Source: Ahrensia sp. (GTDB taxonomy: Bacteria; Pseudomonadota; Alphaproteobacteria; Rhizobiales; Rhizobiaceae). Taken from it: a stretch of DNA of 7,435 nucleotides. Positions 1 through 6,264 of the stretch are shown here, piece after piece. Under the pieces are notes generated by a model. It was not told where the DNA came from and ran no database searches. It saw only the letters and a program-made list of their open reading frames with translations. The stretch lies in NCBI GenBank assembly GCA_024639025.1, contig JAHEJF010000068.1, forward strand, positions 1 to 7,435. Direction: 5' to 3'. Position numbers and translations under genes: made by a program. Each line of letters begins with the position of its first letter. The stretch's first letter is position 1.

Positions 1-179
1 CGCCTGCCGAAGAGGTCAAAACACTGACACTTGGCAGCCAGGTGTTCATTGGCCAGTTTGTGACAGACTGGAATGCGGTCTTGTCAGCACTTTCAATGGC
101 GATTCTGCCGGTCATGATCCTGTATGTCATCTTCTCACGGCAACTGATCCGCGGCATCACTTCAGGAGCAGTGAAATGA
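1..179 (+). CDS. Carbohydrate ABC transporter permease, MalG type (C-terminal fragment)
   Basis: Only the last 58 codons are present; the gene begins left of the window. The reading frame starts at base 3 and ends with TGA at 177-179. The visible residues include GSQVFIGQFVTDWNAV, a hydrophobic last membrane segment (LSALSMAILPVMILYVIF), and the tail SRQLIRGITSGAVK. That ending (aromatic residue, QxxxxxGxxxGAVK) is typical of MalG-type inner-membrane permeases of the CUT1 sugar ABC importers. The EAA loop that contacts the ATPase must lie upstream and cannot be seen. The stop overlaps the start of the next gene (ATGA), so this permease, the dehydrogenase and the ATPase form one operon. The family call is secure; the substrate is not visible. 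Confidence 0.88.
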   Translation, partial: PAEEVKTLTLGSQVFIGQFVTDWNAVLSALSMAILPVMILYVIFSRQLIRGITSGAVK

Positions 180-1204
180 GGGTTCTTATTGCAGGTCTGG
201 GCAATATGGGACGCAGCCATGCGCTTGCTCAACATAGCCTACCCCACACCGAAATTGTTGGACTGGTGAACCGTTCTTTGGTGGAGTTGCCCAAGGCGCT
301 CGAGGCCTATCCGGTATACACCGATTACAACTCCGCCCTTGCGGAAACAAAACCTGATCTCGTGATCATTGCCACCTACACGGACAGCCACGCCGACTAT
401 GCAATCGCTGCCCTTGAACAAGGCGCACATGTATTTGTTGAGAAACCGCTTGCCGGCAATGTTGCCGATGCCCAAAGGGTGGTCGATACCGCCGTTCGAT
501 TGAACAGGAAGCTGGGTGTCGGGTATATTTTGCGGCACCATCCGAGTTGGCAGAAGCTCATAGAAGAAGCGCGAGGACTGGGTGGACCTTACGTGTTTCG
601 GTTGAACCTCAATCAGCAATCTGACGGCCCGACATGGGAAACGCACAAGGCGCTGATGCAAACCACTTCACCACTGGTGGATTGTGGCGTCCACTATGTT
701 GATGTGATGTGCCAGATCACCGACGCGCAGCCGGTCCGCGTACATGGGATGGGGCTTCGCCTGTCTGATGAGATTGCAGCTGATATGTACAATTACGGCC
801 AGTTCCAGGTGGTATTCGAAGATGGCTCGGTTGGTTGGTACGAGGCAGGCTGGGGACCAATGATGTCCGAGACCGCTTTTTTCGTCAAAGACATTGTGAG
901 TCCCAATGGTGCTGTTTCGATCACGGATGGCAATAAGGGCGCTTCCGATGATGTTGATGGCCACACGAAGGTGGGCGGACTTCTGGTTCACCGTCCAGGT
1001 GATGACAGGTTGGTTGAATTACCTGACGAGCCAGGGCACCAGGAACTTTGTGACGCCGAACAGGCGTGGATTGTCGACGCCATACGCAACAATACAGACC
1101 TGACGCGCCACATGAACGATGCGGTGCAGTCACTACGCATCTGCCTCGCCGCAGATCAAAGTATTCGAACAGGAAAAATCATCCAGCTTGGAGAGATTAA
1201 ATGA
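176..1204 (+). CDS. Gfo/Idh/MocA-family NAD(P)-dependent oxidoreductase
   Basis: A 342-aa cytoplasmic dehydrogenase, the usual length for this family. The N-terminal Rossmann fold shows the dinucleotide motif GLGNMG (residues 7-12) and a second strand ending in NRS (32-34). The family hallmark EKPLAGN follows at 89-95 and supplies the conserved lysine (K90). The C-terminal alpha/beta domain carries DCGVHYVD (169-176), matching the GxHxxD substrate-binding and catalytic motif with H173. The start is supported by AGGAG at 164-168, seven bases before the ATG, and by the ATGA overlap with the permease stop. Its place between a sugar permease and its ATPase suggests it oxidises the imported sugar, polyol or a derivative. 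The family acts on very varied substrates (inositol, glucose-fructose, UDP-sugars, anhydrosugars), so none is named here. Confidence 0.92.
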   Translation: MRVLIAGLGNMGRSHALAQHSLPHTEIVGLVNRSLVELPKALEAYPVYTDYNSALAETKPDLVIIATYTDSHADYAIAALEQGAHVFVEKPLAGNVADAQRVVDTAVRLNRKLGVGYILRHHPSWQKLIEEARGLGGPYVFRLNLNQQSDGPTWETHKALMQTTSPLVDCGVHYVDVMCQITDAQPVRVHGMGLRLSDEIAADMYNYGQFQVVFEDGSVGWYEAGWGPMMSETAFFVKDIVSPNGAVSITDGNKGASDDVDGHTKVGGLLVHRPGDDRLVELPDEPGHQELCDAEQAWIVDAIRNNTDLTRHMNDAVQSLRICLAADQSIRTGKIIQLGEIK

Positions 1205-2211
1205 CCGCTCTGAAACTTGAAAACGTCAATAAATCCTTTGGCGACGTGCATGTGCTCAAAGACATCAATCTGACTGTTGATGAGGGCGAGTTTGTTGTCT
1301 TCGTTGGTCCGTCGGGCTGCGGCAAGTCAACACTGCTTAGAGTTATTGCAGGACTTGAAGATGCGAGCACCGGAACAGTGAAAATCGGCGATGAGGTTGT
1401 CAACGCGGTACCGCCCGCAAAAAGGGGCATTGCAATGGTGTTCCAGTCATACGCGCTATATCCGCACCTGACGGTCAAAGACAATATGGGGCTGGGATTG
1501 AAGCAGGAAGGTCAACCCAAGTCAGTGATCGAGGAGCGTGTGGCAAAGGCCAGCAAGATGCTTGATCTGGATGACTATCTCGCGCGGCGTCCCTCTGAGC
1601 TGTCCGGTGGCCAACGCCAACGTGTGGCGATCGGTCGAGCCATTGTGCGCGATCCGAAACTCTTCCTCTTCGATGAGCCGCTTTCCAATCTGGACGCAGC
1701 GCTACGTATGAACACGCGCGTCGAAATTGCCGCGTTGCACCGTACACTTTCCGCTTCCATGATTTATGTTACGCATGATCAGACCGAGGCGATGACACTG
1801 GCAGACAAGATTGTGGTGCTGCGTGATGGCTATGTCGAGCAGGTCGGCAGCCCGATGGAGCTGTACAACAATCCCGCCAACCGCTTTGTGGCCAGTTTTC
1901 TTGGCTCGCCGTCGATGAATTTTCTGGAACACTCGGTTCCGGGTCTTGCGAAGGGACAGACGATTGGCATCCGGCCCGAGCACCTCACACTTGACAAGAA
2001 TGGTCCGATTTCAGGCAAAGTAACGCATGTCGAGCGGCTGGGTGGCGACACAAATCTGTTGGTGGAAACAGATCAGGGCGAAGCATTGACTGTTCGCCTT
2101 TTCGGTCAGAACGAAACACAGGTGGGCGCCAATGTATCGCTGGGCTTTAATGCCGAACTGGCATTTTACTTCAATGATGCAAATGAGCGCGTCTATGATA
2201 AGGCGGCGTGA
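1201..2211 (+). CDS. Sugar ABC transporter ATP-binding protein, MalK/UgpC type
   Basis: A 336-aa ATPase that powers a CUT1 sugar importer from the cytoplasmic face of the membrane. All nucleotide-binding motifs are intact: Walker A GPSGCGKST (36-44), Q-loop Q82 in VFQSYALYPH, signature LSGGQ (134-138), Walker B LFLFDE with D158/E159, D-loop SNLDA (162-166), and H-loop H192 in VTHDQTEAMTLAD. The C-terminal regulatory (TOBE-type) region begins near residue 240 and contains IRPEHL. At 336 aa it is shorter than E. coli MalK (about 370), within the range of rhizobial UgpC-like proteins. GGAG at 1190-1193 lies seven bases before the ATG, which overlaps the dehydrogenase stop (ATGA). It is the last gene of its operon. 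Such ATPases can sometimes serve more than one importer, so sharing with the second operon in this window is possible but only inferred. Confidence 0.95.
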   Translation: MTALKLENVNKSFGDVHVLKDINLTVDEGEFVVFVGPSGCGKSTLLRVIAGLEDASTGTVKIGDEVVNAVPPAKRGIAMVFQSYALYPHLTVKDNMGLGLKQEGQPKSVIEERVAKASKMLDLDDYLARRPSELSGGQRQRVAIGRAIVRDPKLFLFDEPLSNLDAALRMNTRVEIAALHRTLSASMIYVTHDQTEAMTLADKIVVLRDGYVEQVGSPMELYNNPANRFVASFLGSPSMNFLEHSVPGLAKGQTIGIRPEHLTLDKNGPISGKVTHVERLGGDTNLLVETDQGEALTVRLFGQNETQVGANVSLGFNAELAFYFNDANERVYDKAA

Positions 2212-2235
2212 CGACCAGCCAGAAACACACGAGCT

Positions 2236-2252
2236 AGGCTCTGTCAGCCTTT
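2236..2252 (+). terminator. Weak candidate terminator of the first operon
   Basis: AGGCT (2236-2240) and AGCCT (2246-2250) form a 5-bp stem around CTGTC, followed by only TTT before the tract breaks. It lies 25 bases after the ATPase stop, where a terminator is expected, but the stem is short and the U-tract poor. Termination could equally depend on Rho. Confidence 0.2.
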
Positions 2253-2311
2253 GATCGAATCGCGATACCTGGATTTATCCAATATTTTCAATGCCCAAAT
2301 CCGCACCAGCA

Positions 2312-2338
2312 TTTCAGTTGAAGACTGAAACGCTCTAG
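2312..2338. repeat. Palindromic intergenic element ending in CGCTCTAG
   Basis: TTTCAGT (2312-2318) and ACTGAAA (2324-2330) form a perfect 7-bp inverted repeat around TGAAG, followed directly by CGCTCTAG (2331-2338). From memory, short palindromes joined to CGCTCTAG (CTAGAGCG on the other strand) recur between genes in Rhizobiales genomes; I could not check copy number. It lies in the gap between the ATPase gene and the convergent - strand gene. The TAG stop of that gene (bases 2335-2337, read on the - strand) is part of the CTAG. The stem may also act as a 3' RNA hairpin for either gene, although neither side has a T-tract. Confidence 0.45.
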
Positions 2339-2796
2339 TCGGGGTGGCAGGAATCGAGATATTGCATGGCATATTCAGATTCCATGCGCTTTGTTCTTCG
2401 CCCCAGTCCACCATTGAGTCTTATCCACTCAACGACCCACTCGGGATATTTCTCCATCATATAGACAGCCGCCCTGGCGTTGGCTTCTGGTGATGATCCA
2501 TAGGGTAGATGAAAGCCAAATGATGCCCGGTCTGACACACAAGCCTGTTCAGAAGCCATACCCAGAAACAAGGTGCAGGCTGAATCGCATCGTCCCATGA
2601 ACTTTATGGGTGTACCTGAATCTTCCGCAAGCCTGATCCGCAGTGCATAATCGACAATCATGCCGCCTCCGTCGGAAAAAATTCTGATTGGAGGATTTGT
2701 AGGAGTCGCCATTGCCGCGTAGCTCGAGGAAATTGCGATGGCAATTCCGAGCAGGATAAACTTCACACAATTGTTTGTTTTGGTAGATATTAACAT
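2335..2796 (-). CDS. Exported protein with ClpP/crotonase-like serine motif, uncharacterised
   Basis: A 153-aa protein with a signal peptide at about 1-30 (hydrophobic FILLGIAIAISSS, likely cleavage after AMA). The mature part has GGG at 43-45, then CDSACTLFLG (70-79), then ASFGFHLPYG (91-100), and ends with KYPEWVVEWIRLNGGL (116-131) and a final Cys150. The order glycine-rich strand, CxSAC, then GFH resembles alphaproteobacterial periplasmic proteins related to the ClpP/SppA/crotonase fold, where the Ser of CxSAC (S72) and the His (H96) would be the catalytic pair. A protease or hydrolase role is inferred from this pattern. Cys70, 74, 86 and 150 could form disulfides. The ATG at 2796 has no good ribosome site, but this start gives a proper signal peptide. 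A terminator upstream separates it from the 160-aa gene. The C-terminus ends inside a palindromic repeat. Confidence 0.75.
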   Translation of the reverse strand: MLISTKTNNCVKFILLGIAIAISSSYAAMATPTNPPIRIFSDGGGMIVDYALRIRLAEDSGTPIKFMGRCDSACTLFLGMASEQACVSDRASFGFHLPYGSSPEANARAAVYMMEKYPEWVVEWIRLNGGLGRRTKRMESEYAMQYLDSCHPD

Positions 2797-2881
2797 GACC
2801 GACCACAGAACCTATGGCTGTATCGGACAGGATGCTACCGTCGTGAAGTTCACATTTGATTAAACTTGTTATTGAAACAGA

Positions 2882-2899
2882 GCGGGCCAAAAGGCCCGC
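2882..2899 (-). terminator. Rho-independent terminator of the 160-aa exported protein gene
   Basis: GCGGGCC (2882-2888) and GGCCCGC (2893-2899) form a perfect 7-bp, all-GC stem with a 4-base loop. On the - strand the stem is followed by TCTGTTTCAATAA, a moderate T-rich run; on the + strand the flank is CCCGAT, so the direction is -. It sits about 35 bases past the stop of the 160-aa gene and would keep its transcript from running into the 153-aa gene. Confidence 0.7.
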
Positions 2900-2933
2900 C
2901 CCGATATATCAGCTACAATCAGCTTCTTTCAAA

Positions 2934-3416
2934 TTAGTTCGCGTCGAACTGGGATTGCATGTCATTCAGCGTATTGTCCACAACACCGGTGCCGTCAGTG
3001 TGATTGTTTCTCAACATTTCGATGATTGGGTTGCCACCGGACCCACCATCGCCGCCATTGCCGCCGCCATTACTGCTGCCGACATTTCCGCCGCCGCCTC
3101 CAGTACCAGAACCAATTGATACCGATCCGCCGGCTGATCCGCCGGCTGTTGAGCTCTTACCTTCATTCACATCAAAAAGCCCCGAAGCTATCGAGGCAGA
3201 TCTGACTTTCGCCACTGCTGTACAAGCCGTTGGCAAATTTCCATACCGCTCGCGGAACTGTTGAAGCGCTTCAACGCTACCATCTGCCAACGCTTCTGCA
3301 CAGGCAGCTTCAGCCTCTGCAATTTCTTCAAGGGTTTGCGCATGAGCCACTTGCGTAAAAGACAGACCCAGCACCAATGCCGACGAAATCGACAGTATCC
3401 TAATTGGTTTTATCAT
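2934..3416 (-). CDS. Exported protein with Gly/Ser-rich linker, uncharacterised
   Basis: A 160-aa protein of unknown function. A signal peptide spans about 1-26 (KPIR, then SISSALVLGLSF, cleavage after AHA). Residues 27-70 look like a small two-helix unit with two cysteines (C39 in EAACAEAL, C65 in PTACTAVA) that could form a disulfide; the pattern Cys-x-x-A...G...AL..F...Y resembles short repeats in other rhizobial exported proteins. A low-complexity segment rich in Gly, Ser and Asn follows (about 91-129), then a short polar tail ending in QSQFDAN. The start is well supported: GGAG at 3425-3428 lies eight bases before the ATG. It has its own terminator and is probably monocistronic. The linker suggests a surface-exposed or flexible protein, but no function can be assigned. 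That it is a real gene is likely from the signal peptide, ribosome site and terminator together. Confidence 0.72.
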   Translation of the reverse strand: MIKPIRILSISSALVLGLSFTQVAHAQTLEEIAEAEAACAEALADGSVEALQQFRERYGNLPTACTAVAKVRSASIASGLFDVNEGKSSTAGGSAGGSVSIGSGTGGGGGNVGSSNGGGNGGDGGSGGNPIIEMLRNNHTDGTGVVDNTLNDMQSQFDAN

Positions 3417-3639
3417 AATCTTTACTCCGTTTTTTCATGTATCTGATTAAACGAGACCTCTAGCCAGTCCGTATTCTCTGGTCCAAGCCCAATGGTAATC
3501 CATAATTGACGTTGATTGCAAATACGTAAGCTTTTTTTAATGCGCCGCGCTGTGCTGAATCTCACATATCGAACTCAACTGTCAGTGCTGGAAAGTGGTA
3601 TAAACGTCGCAAAACAGCACAACTATAAACACTTTTGGC

Positions 3640-3656
3640 ACATTTCGCTGAAATGT
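3640..3656. repeat. Inverted repeat ACATTTC-GCT-GAAATGT
   Basis: Two perfect 7-bp arms surround a 3-base centre, in the gap between the divergent exported-protein and lacI genes. It could be a protein-binding site or a small hairpin. It does not resemble the LacI operator pair further downstream, has no T-tract, and is roughly 220 bases from either start codon. Confidence 0.35.
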
Positions 3657-3697
3657 TGGCGGGATAGAATAACTAACCAGCTCTGGTCACTTTTTTG

Positions 3698-3767
3698 GCT
3701 TTCTTGAACCTGCCTGGCAGATTCTCGCCATATTTCGAATCTCACTCGGCAGTTCAGCTTTCTTGAA
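3698..3767 (+). repeat. Direct repeat GCTTTCTTGAA, two copies
   Basis: The 11-mer GCTTTCTTGAA occurs at 3698-3708 and again at 3757-3767, a spacing of 59 bases. The second copy runs into CTTGAA-8-TTCAAG, an inverted repeat at 3762-3781. The copies lie upstream of the lacI promoter. They may be regulator sites or a remnant duplication. Confidence 0.35.
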
Positions 3768-3811
3768 GTTTCAATTTCAAGATTATTGGGCTCCGTGGCC
3801 GCTCAAATGGA

Positions 3812-3840
3812 TTGACCAATTTCGCGCAGCCTGTTATGAC
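3812..3840 (+). promoter_or_regulatory. Sigma70-like promoter of the lacI operon
   Basis: TTGACC (3812-3817) is a five-of-six match to the -35 consensus. It is followed by exactly 17 bases and TATGAC (3835-3840), a four-of-six match to the -10. The transcription start would fall near 3847, giving a leader of about 43 bases before the lacI ATG. The operator pair begins inside the -10 box, so repressor bound there would block RNA polymerase. Confidence 0.6.
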
Positions 3841-3865
3841 ATCGATGTCATGACACCGATGTCAT
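3836..3865. promoter_or_regulatory. Double LacI-family operator (two overlapping palindromes)
   Basis: ATGACATCGATGTCAT (3836-3851) is a perfect 16-bp palindrome with a central CG. ATGACACCGATGTCAT (3850-3865) is a second copy with one mismatched pair. They share the bases AT at 3850-3851, a 14-bp repeat spacing. A central CpG with mirrored half-sites of this size is what LacI/GalR-family repressors bind. The first copy overlaps the -10 box and probable transcription start; the second lies in the leader just before the lacI ribosome site. The obvious inference is that the downstream LacI protein binds here and represses its own operon, including the transporter genes. Confidence 0.8.
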
Positions 3866-3879
3866 GGACGAATTGTTTT

Positions 3880-3886
3880 GGGAGGA
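3880..3886 (+). promoter_or_regulatory. Ribosome binding site that fixes the lacI start
   Basis: GGGAGGA is a strong Shine-Dalgarno sequence four bases before the ATG at 3890. An in-frame TTG at 3878 would add four residues, but it overlaps this site and so is rejected as the start. Confidence 0.85.
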
Positions 3887-3889
3887 ACA

Positions 3890-4942
3890 ATGGCGACCAT
3901 TTATGATGTGGCACGAAAGGCTGGTGTCTCGCCGAAAACCGTCTCTCGTGTGATGAACGGCGATGCTCCCGTAAATGAAAAAACGCGCAAAGCCGTCGAA
4001 GCTGCGATGGGCGCCTTGTCTTATGTCCCCTCCAGCGCTGCACGCTCTATGCGCTCAAACAAGACCGGCCTTGTTGGATTGATCACCGGCGCAATCAGCG
4101 GCACTCCTTCTGCAACTGAACTCACTGGTTTGCCGGACCTGGTCATTGTTCAAGCGATACAAAAAAAACTCGCTGCAAATGGCATCACATTGCTCATTTC
4201 GGATACCGGCGGCGAGCGCACCAAAGTGGCGGAACTGAGCCGCACACTGGCCCAACACAGAGTTGAGGCCTTGATTTATGTGGCCGACTATCACCGCAAA
4301 ATCGACTTGCCCGATGAAGCACGCCAGCAAAAATTGTTGCTGGTGAACTGCTTTGACCAACATGGCACACCCACCATCGTTCCTGATGACTATATGGGCC
4401 AGAAATTGCTCACAGAACGGCTTCTGGAAGCTGGTCACAAGCGCATCGGTTTCCTGACGTTGCCGCAAGATCTGGTGGCCTATGAATTGCGACTTGGCGG
4501 TTACCAGGATGCGCTCTCCAACGCCGGTATCGAGTTTGATTCAAGCTTGGTTCAAACAGCCGGACTGCATCATTCGGGCCCACAAGAAGTCATGTTGATC
4601 AGTGAAGCGGTGGACTATCTGATGTTTCTTGAAGATCCACCAACGGTTATCTGTTGCGGTAATGACCGCATGGCCTTGCAGCTCTACGGGGTTTTGCGGA
4701 CACGCGGCGTCCGGGTACCCGAGCAACTCTCCGTGGCCGGATTTGATGACTACAAGCTGATATCCGAAACACTTTACCCGCCTCTGACAACGGCGGTTCT
4801 GCCCTATCAATTGATGGGCACCCGCGCGGCTGAATGGCTACTGGCAGAAATTAGAGGCAGGGAAGAAATGAGCAGCCAAGAAATACAAAGAATTCGTGGA
4901 CCGGTTGTTTGGCGCCAATCGGTCATTGCGCAGCAACAGTAA
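3890..4942 (+). CDS. LacI/GalR-family transcriptional repressor
   Basis: A 350-aa DNA-binding repressor of typical family length. The helix-turn-helix lies at residues 3-22 (TIYDVARKAGVSPKTVSRVM), followed by NG and the third helix (VNEKTRKAVEAAM). The hinge reads YVPSSAARSMRSNKTGLVGLI (45-65); the residue that normally inserts into the operator's central CpG step is Leu, and here it is Met54. The periplasmic-binding-protein-like effector domain runs from about 61 to the end and contains ICCGNDRMALQLYGVLR and SVAGFDDYKL (281-290), typical of sugar-responsive members. It is the first gene of an operon with a solute-binding protein 40 bases downstream, so its inducer is probably the transported sugar or a derivative. 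A double palindromic operator covers its own promoter, implying autorepression and control of the transporter. The specific sugar cannot be read from the sequence. Confidence 0.95.
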   Translation: MATIYDVARKAGVSPKTVSRVMNGDAPVNEKTRKAVEAAMGALSYVPSSAARSMRSNKTGLVGLITGAISGTPSATELTGLPDLVIVQAIQKKLAANGITLLISDTGGERTKVAELSRTLAQHRVEALIYVADYHRKIDLPDEARQQKLLLVNCFDQHGTPTIVPDDYMGQKLLTERLLEAGHKRIGFLTLPQDLVAYELRLGGYQDALSNAGIEFDSSLVQTAGLHHSGPQEVMLISEAVDYLMFLEDPPTVICCGNDRMALQLYGVLRTRGVRVPEQLSVAGFDDYKLISETLYPPLTTAVLPYQLMGTRAAEWLLAEIRGREEMSSQEIQRIRGPVVWRQSVIAQQQ

Positions 4943-4970
4943 CGCGCCTAGCGGCCCCGCCGCACAATGT

Positions 4971-4977
4971 GGAGGAA
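4971..4977 (+). promoter_or_regulatory. Ribosome binding site that fixes the binding-protein start
   Basis: GGAGGAA lies five bases before the ATG at 4983. The open frame extends upstream to 4896 within the lacI gene, but starting there would put about 29 polar residues ahead of the signal peptide. This site shows that translation begins at 4983. Confidence 0.9.
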
Positions 4978-4982
4978 GACAA

Positions 4983-6242
4983 ATGAAAAAACTATCGTTG
5001 ACGACTGCCACCGTTCTCACCGGTGTAATGATAGCATCATCTGCTATGGCGGCGACCGATGTCAGTTTATGGTATCACGGTGCGGGCAATGAAGTAGAAA
5101 GCAAGATCATTAACCAGATCGTATCAGACTTCAATGCTAGTCAGAGCGACTGGGCGGTTAAACTGGAGAGCTTTCCGCAAGCATCATACAATGATTCCAT
5201 CGTAGCAGCAGCCCTGGCCGGCAACTTGCCTTGCATCATCGATGTTGACGGGCCGGTCATGCCCAACTGGGCTTGGTCGGGCTATATGCAGCCGCTTTCA
5301 ATTGACGAAAGCGTTATCGGCAATTTCCTACCGGGCACAAAAGGCATCTGGGACGGCAAGCTGTATTCGATCGGATTATGGGATGCGGCCGTGTCACTGT
5401 ACGCACGCAAGTCTACAATGGAAGAATTGGGCTTGCGCACGCCGACTGTGGATAATCCTTGGTCGATGGAAGAGTTCATGGATGCCATGAACAAAGCCAA
5501 GGCATCGGGCAAATACGAATATGCGCTTGATCTGGGCATGGCCTGGACCGGTGAATGGTATCCCTATGCCTTCTCGCCGTTCCTGCAATCCTTTGGCGGC
5601 GACATTGTTGATCGTTCCACATACAAAACTGCAGAAGGAGCACTTAACGGTGATGCAGCGATCGCATTTGGCGAATGGTGGCAATCATTGTTCACTGACA
5701 ATATCTCCCCCGGCACCAGCCAGGATCCTGCAGACCGTGATTCAGGTTTCAACGAAGGCAAATATGCTTTTGCCTGGAACGGAAATTGGGCCGGTGCCGC
5801 TACGCTTGAAGCAGTTGATGATGTGATATTCCTGCCGGCGCCAGACTTTGGCAAAGGTTCGGTGATCGGTGCGGCTTCATGGCAATTTGGCATCTCGGAA
5901 TCATGCCCAACACCTGATGGCGCCAATGCCTTTATCGAATTTGCCTTGCAAGACCAGTATCTGGCGGCATTTTCTGACGGCATCGGACTCATTCCAGCCA
6001 CACCATCGGCCGCCAAAATGAGCAAGAACTATAGTGAAGGCGGCCCGCTGGAAGTCTATTTCGGCCTGTCTGAAAGCCAGGCGCTGGTCCGTCCAGTATC
6101 ACCTGGCTACGTCGTGGCCGCCAAGGTGTTTGAAAAGGCACTTGCCGATATTGCCAACGGCGCTGACGTTGCCGACACGCTGGATTCGGCCGCAGACGAG
6201 ATCAATGCCGACATCGAAAAGAATGGTGGCTACGGCCACTAA
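4983..6242 (+). CDS. Periplasmic sugar-binding protein of ABC importer (family 1)
   Basis: A 419-aa extracellular solute-binding protein. The signal peptide is clear: KK at 2-3, hydrophobic TATVLTGVMIASS, and cleavage after AMA (residue 23), giving a mature start ATDVSLWYHG. Features of the MalE/CUT1 class include the first strand (SLWYHG), ASYNDSIVAAALAGNLP near 67-83, DGKLYSIGLWDAAVSLYARKS across 124-144, the FGGDIVD stretch at 204-210, and NEGKYAFAWNGNWA at 257-270. The many Trp and Tyr residues fit a saccharide pocket. There is no lipobox cysteine, so it should be soluble in the periplasm. It lies 40 bases after lacI; that gap holds only a 5-bp GC stem (4951-4963) and the ribosome site. 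It would deliver its ligand to the permease pair encoded downstream. The ligand is unknown. Confidence 0.93.
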   Translation: MKKLSLTTATVLTGVMIASSAMAATDVSLWYHGAGNEVESKIINQIVSDFNASQSDWAVKLESFPQASYNDSIVAAALAGNLPCIIDVDGPVMPNWAWSGYMQPLSIDESVIGNFLPGTKGIWDGKLYSIGLWDAAVSLYARKSTMEELGLRTPTVDNPWSMEEFMDAMNKAKASGKYEYALDLGMAWTGEWYPYAFSPFLQSFGGDIVDRSTYKTAEGALNGDAAIAFGEWWQSLFTDNISPGTSQDPADRDSGFNEGKYAFAWNGNWAGAATLEAVDDVIFLPAPDFGKGSVIGAASWQFGISESCPTPDGANAFIEFALQDQYLAAFSDGIGLIPATPSAAKMSKNYSEGGPLEVYFGLSESQALVRPVSPGYVVAAKVFEKALADIANGADVADTLDSAADEINADIEKNGGYGH

Positions 6243-6264
6243 TCCAAAAATCTGAGAAAATATG

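Larger units (their letters stand above)
3417..3811. other. Gene-free AT-rich intergenic region with short repeats
   Basis: This is the upstream region shared by the divergent 160-aa exported protein gene and lacI. I find no credible gene; a 63-codon frame at 3516-3707 begins with TTG and has no ribosome site or recognisable features. Visible structure: an 11-bp direct repeat GCTTTCTTGAA at 3698-3708 and 3757-3767; inverted repeat ACATTTC-GCT-GAAATGT at 3640-3656; CTGCC-T-GGCAG at 3710-3720; CTTGAA...TTCAAG at 3762-3781; and a T7 run at 3532-3538. A possible - strand promoter for the 160-aa gene is TTGCAA (3521-3516), 18 bases, TACCAT (3497-3492), which is weak. Confidence 0.5.

Noticed and set aside
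2797..2880. Promoter for the 153-aa exported protein gene
   Set aside because: The best - strand pair is TTCACG, 17 bases, GATACA, with only three of six -10 matches; not strong enough to annotate.
2549..2890. 113-codon - strand frame overlapping the 153-aa gene
   Set aside because: Its start lies inside the terminator hairpin of the neighbouring gene, it has no signal or motif, and the other frame carries the CxSAC/GFH pattern.
3004..3264. Proline-rich open frame on the + strand opposite the Gly-rich protein
   Set aside because: Gly codons (GGN) read as Pro (CCN) on the other strand. The - strand frame has the signal peptide, ribosome site and terminator.
3516..3707. 63-codon open frame on the + strand in the intergenic region
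   Set aside because: It begins with TTG, has no ribosome site, crosses repeats and AT-rich runs, and shows no domain or signal-peptide pattern.
3878..3889. TTG at 3878 as the start of the LacI protein
   Set aside because: It overlaps the Shine-Dalgarno sequence that serves the ATG at 3890, and LacI proteins normally begin directly before the helix-turn-helix, as the ATG start gives.
4951..4963. GCGGC-CCC-GCCGC stem between lacI and the binding-protein gene
   Set aside because: Only 5 bp with a 3-base loop and no T-tract; too weak to call a terminator or attenuator, though it might modestly affect the mRNA.
4896..4982. Upstream extension of the binding-protein frame into lacI
   Set aside because: It would add 29 polar residues ahead of a well-formed signal peptide; the strong ribosome site at 4971-4977 serves the ATG at 4983.
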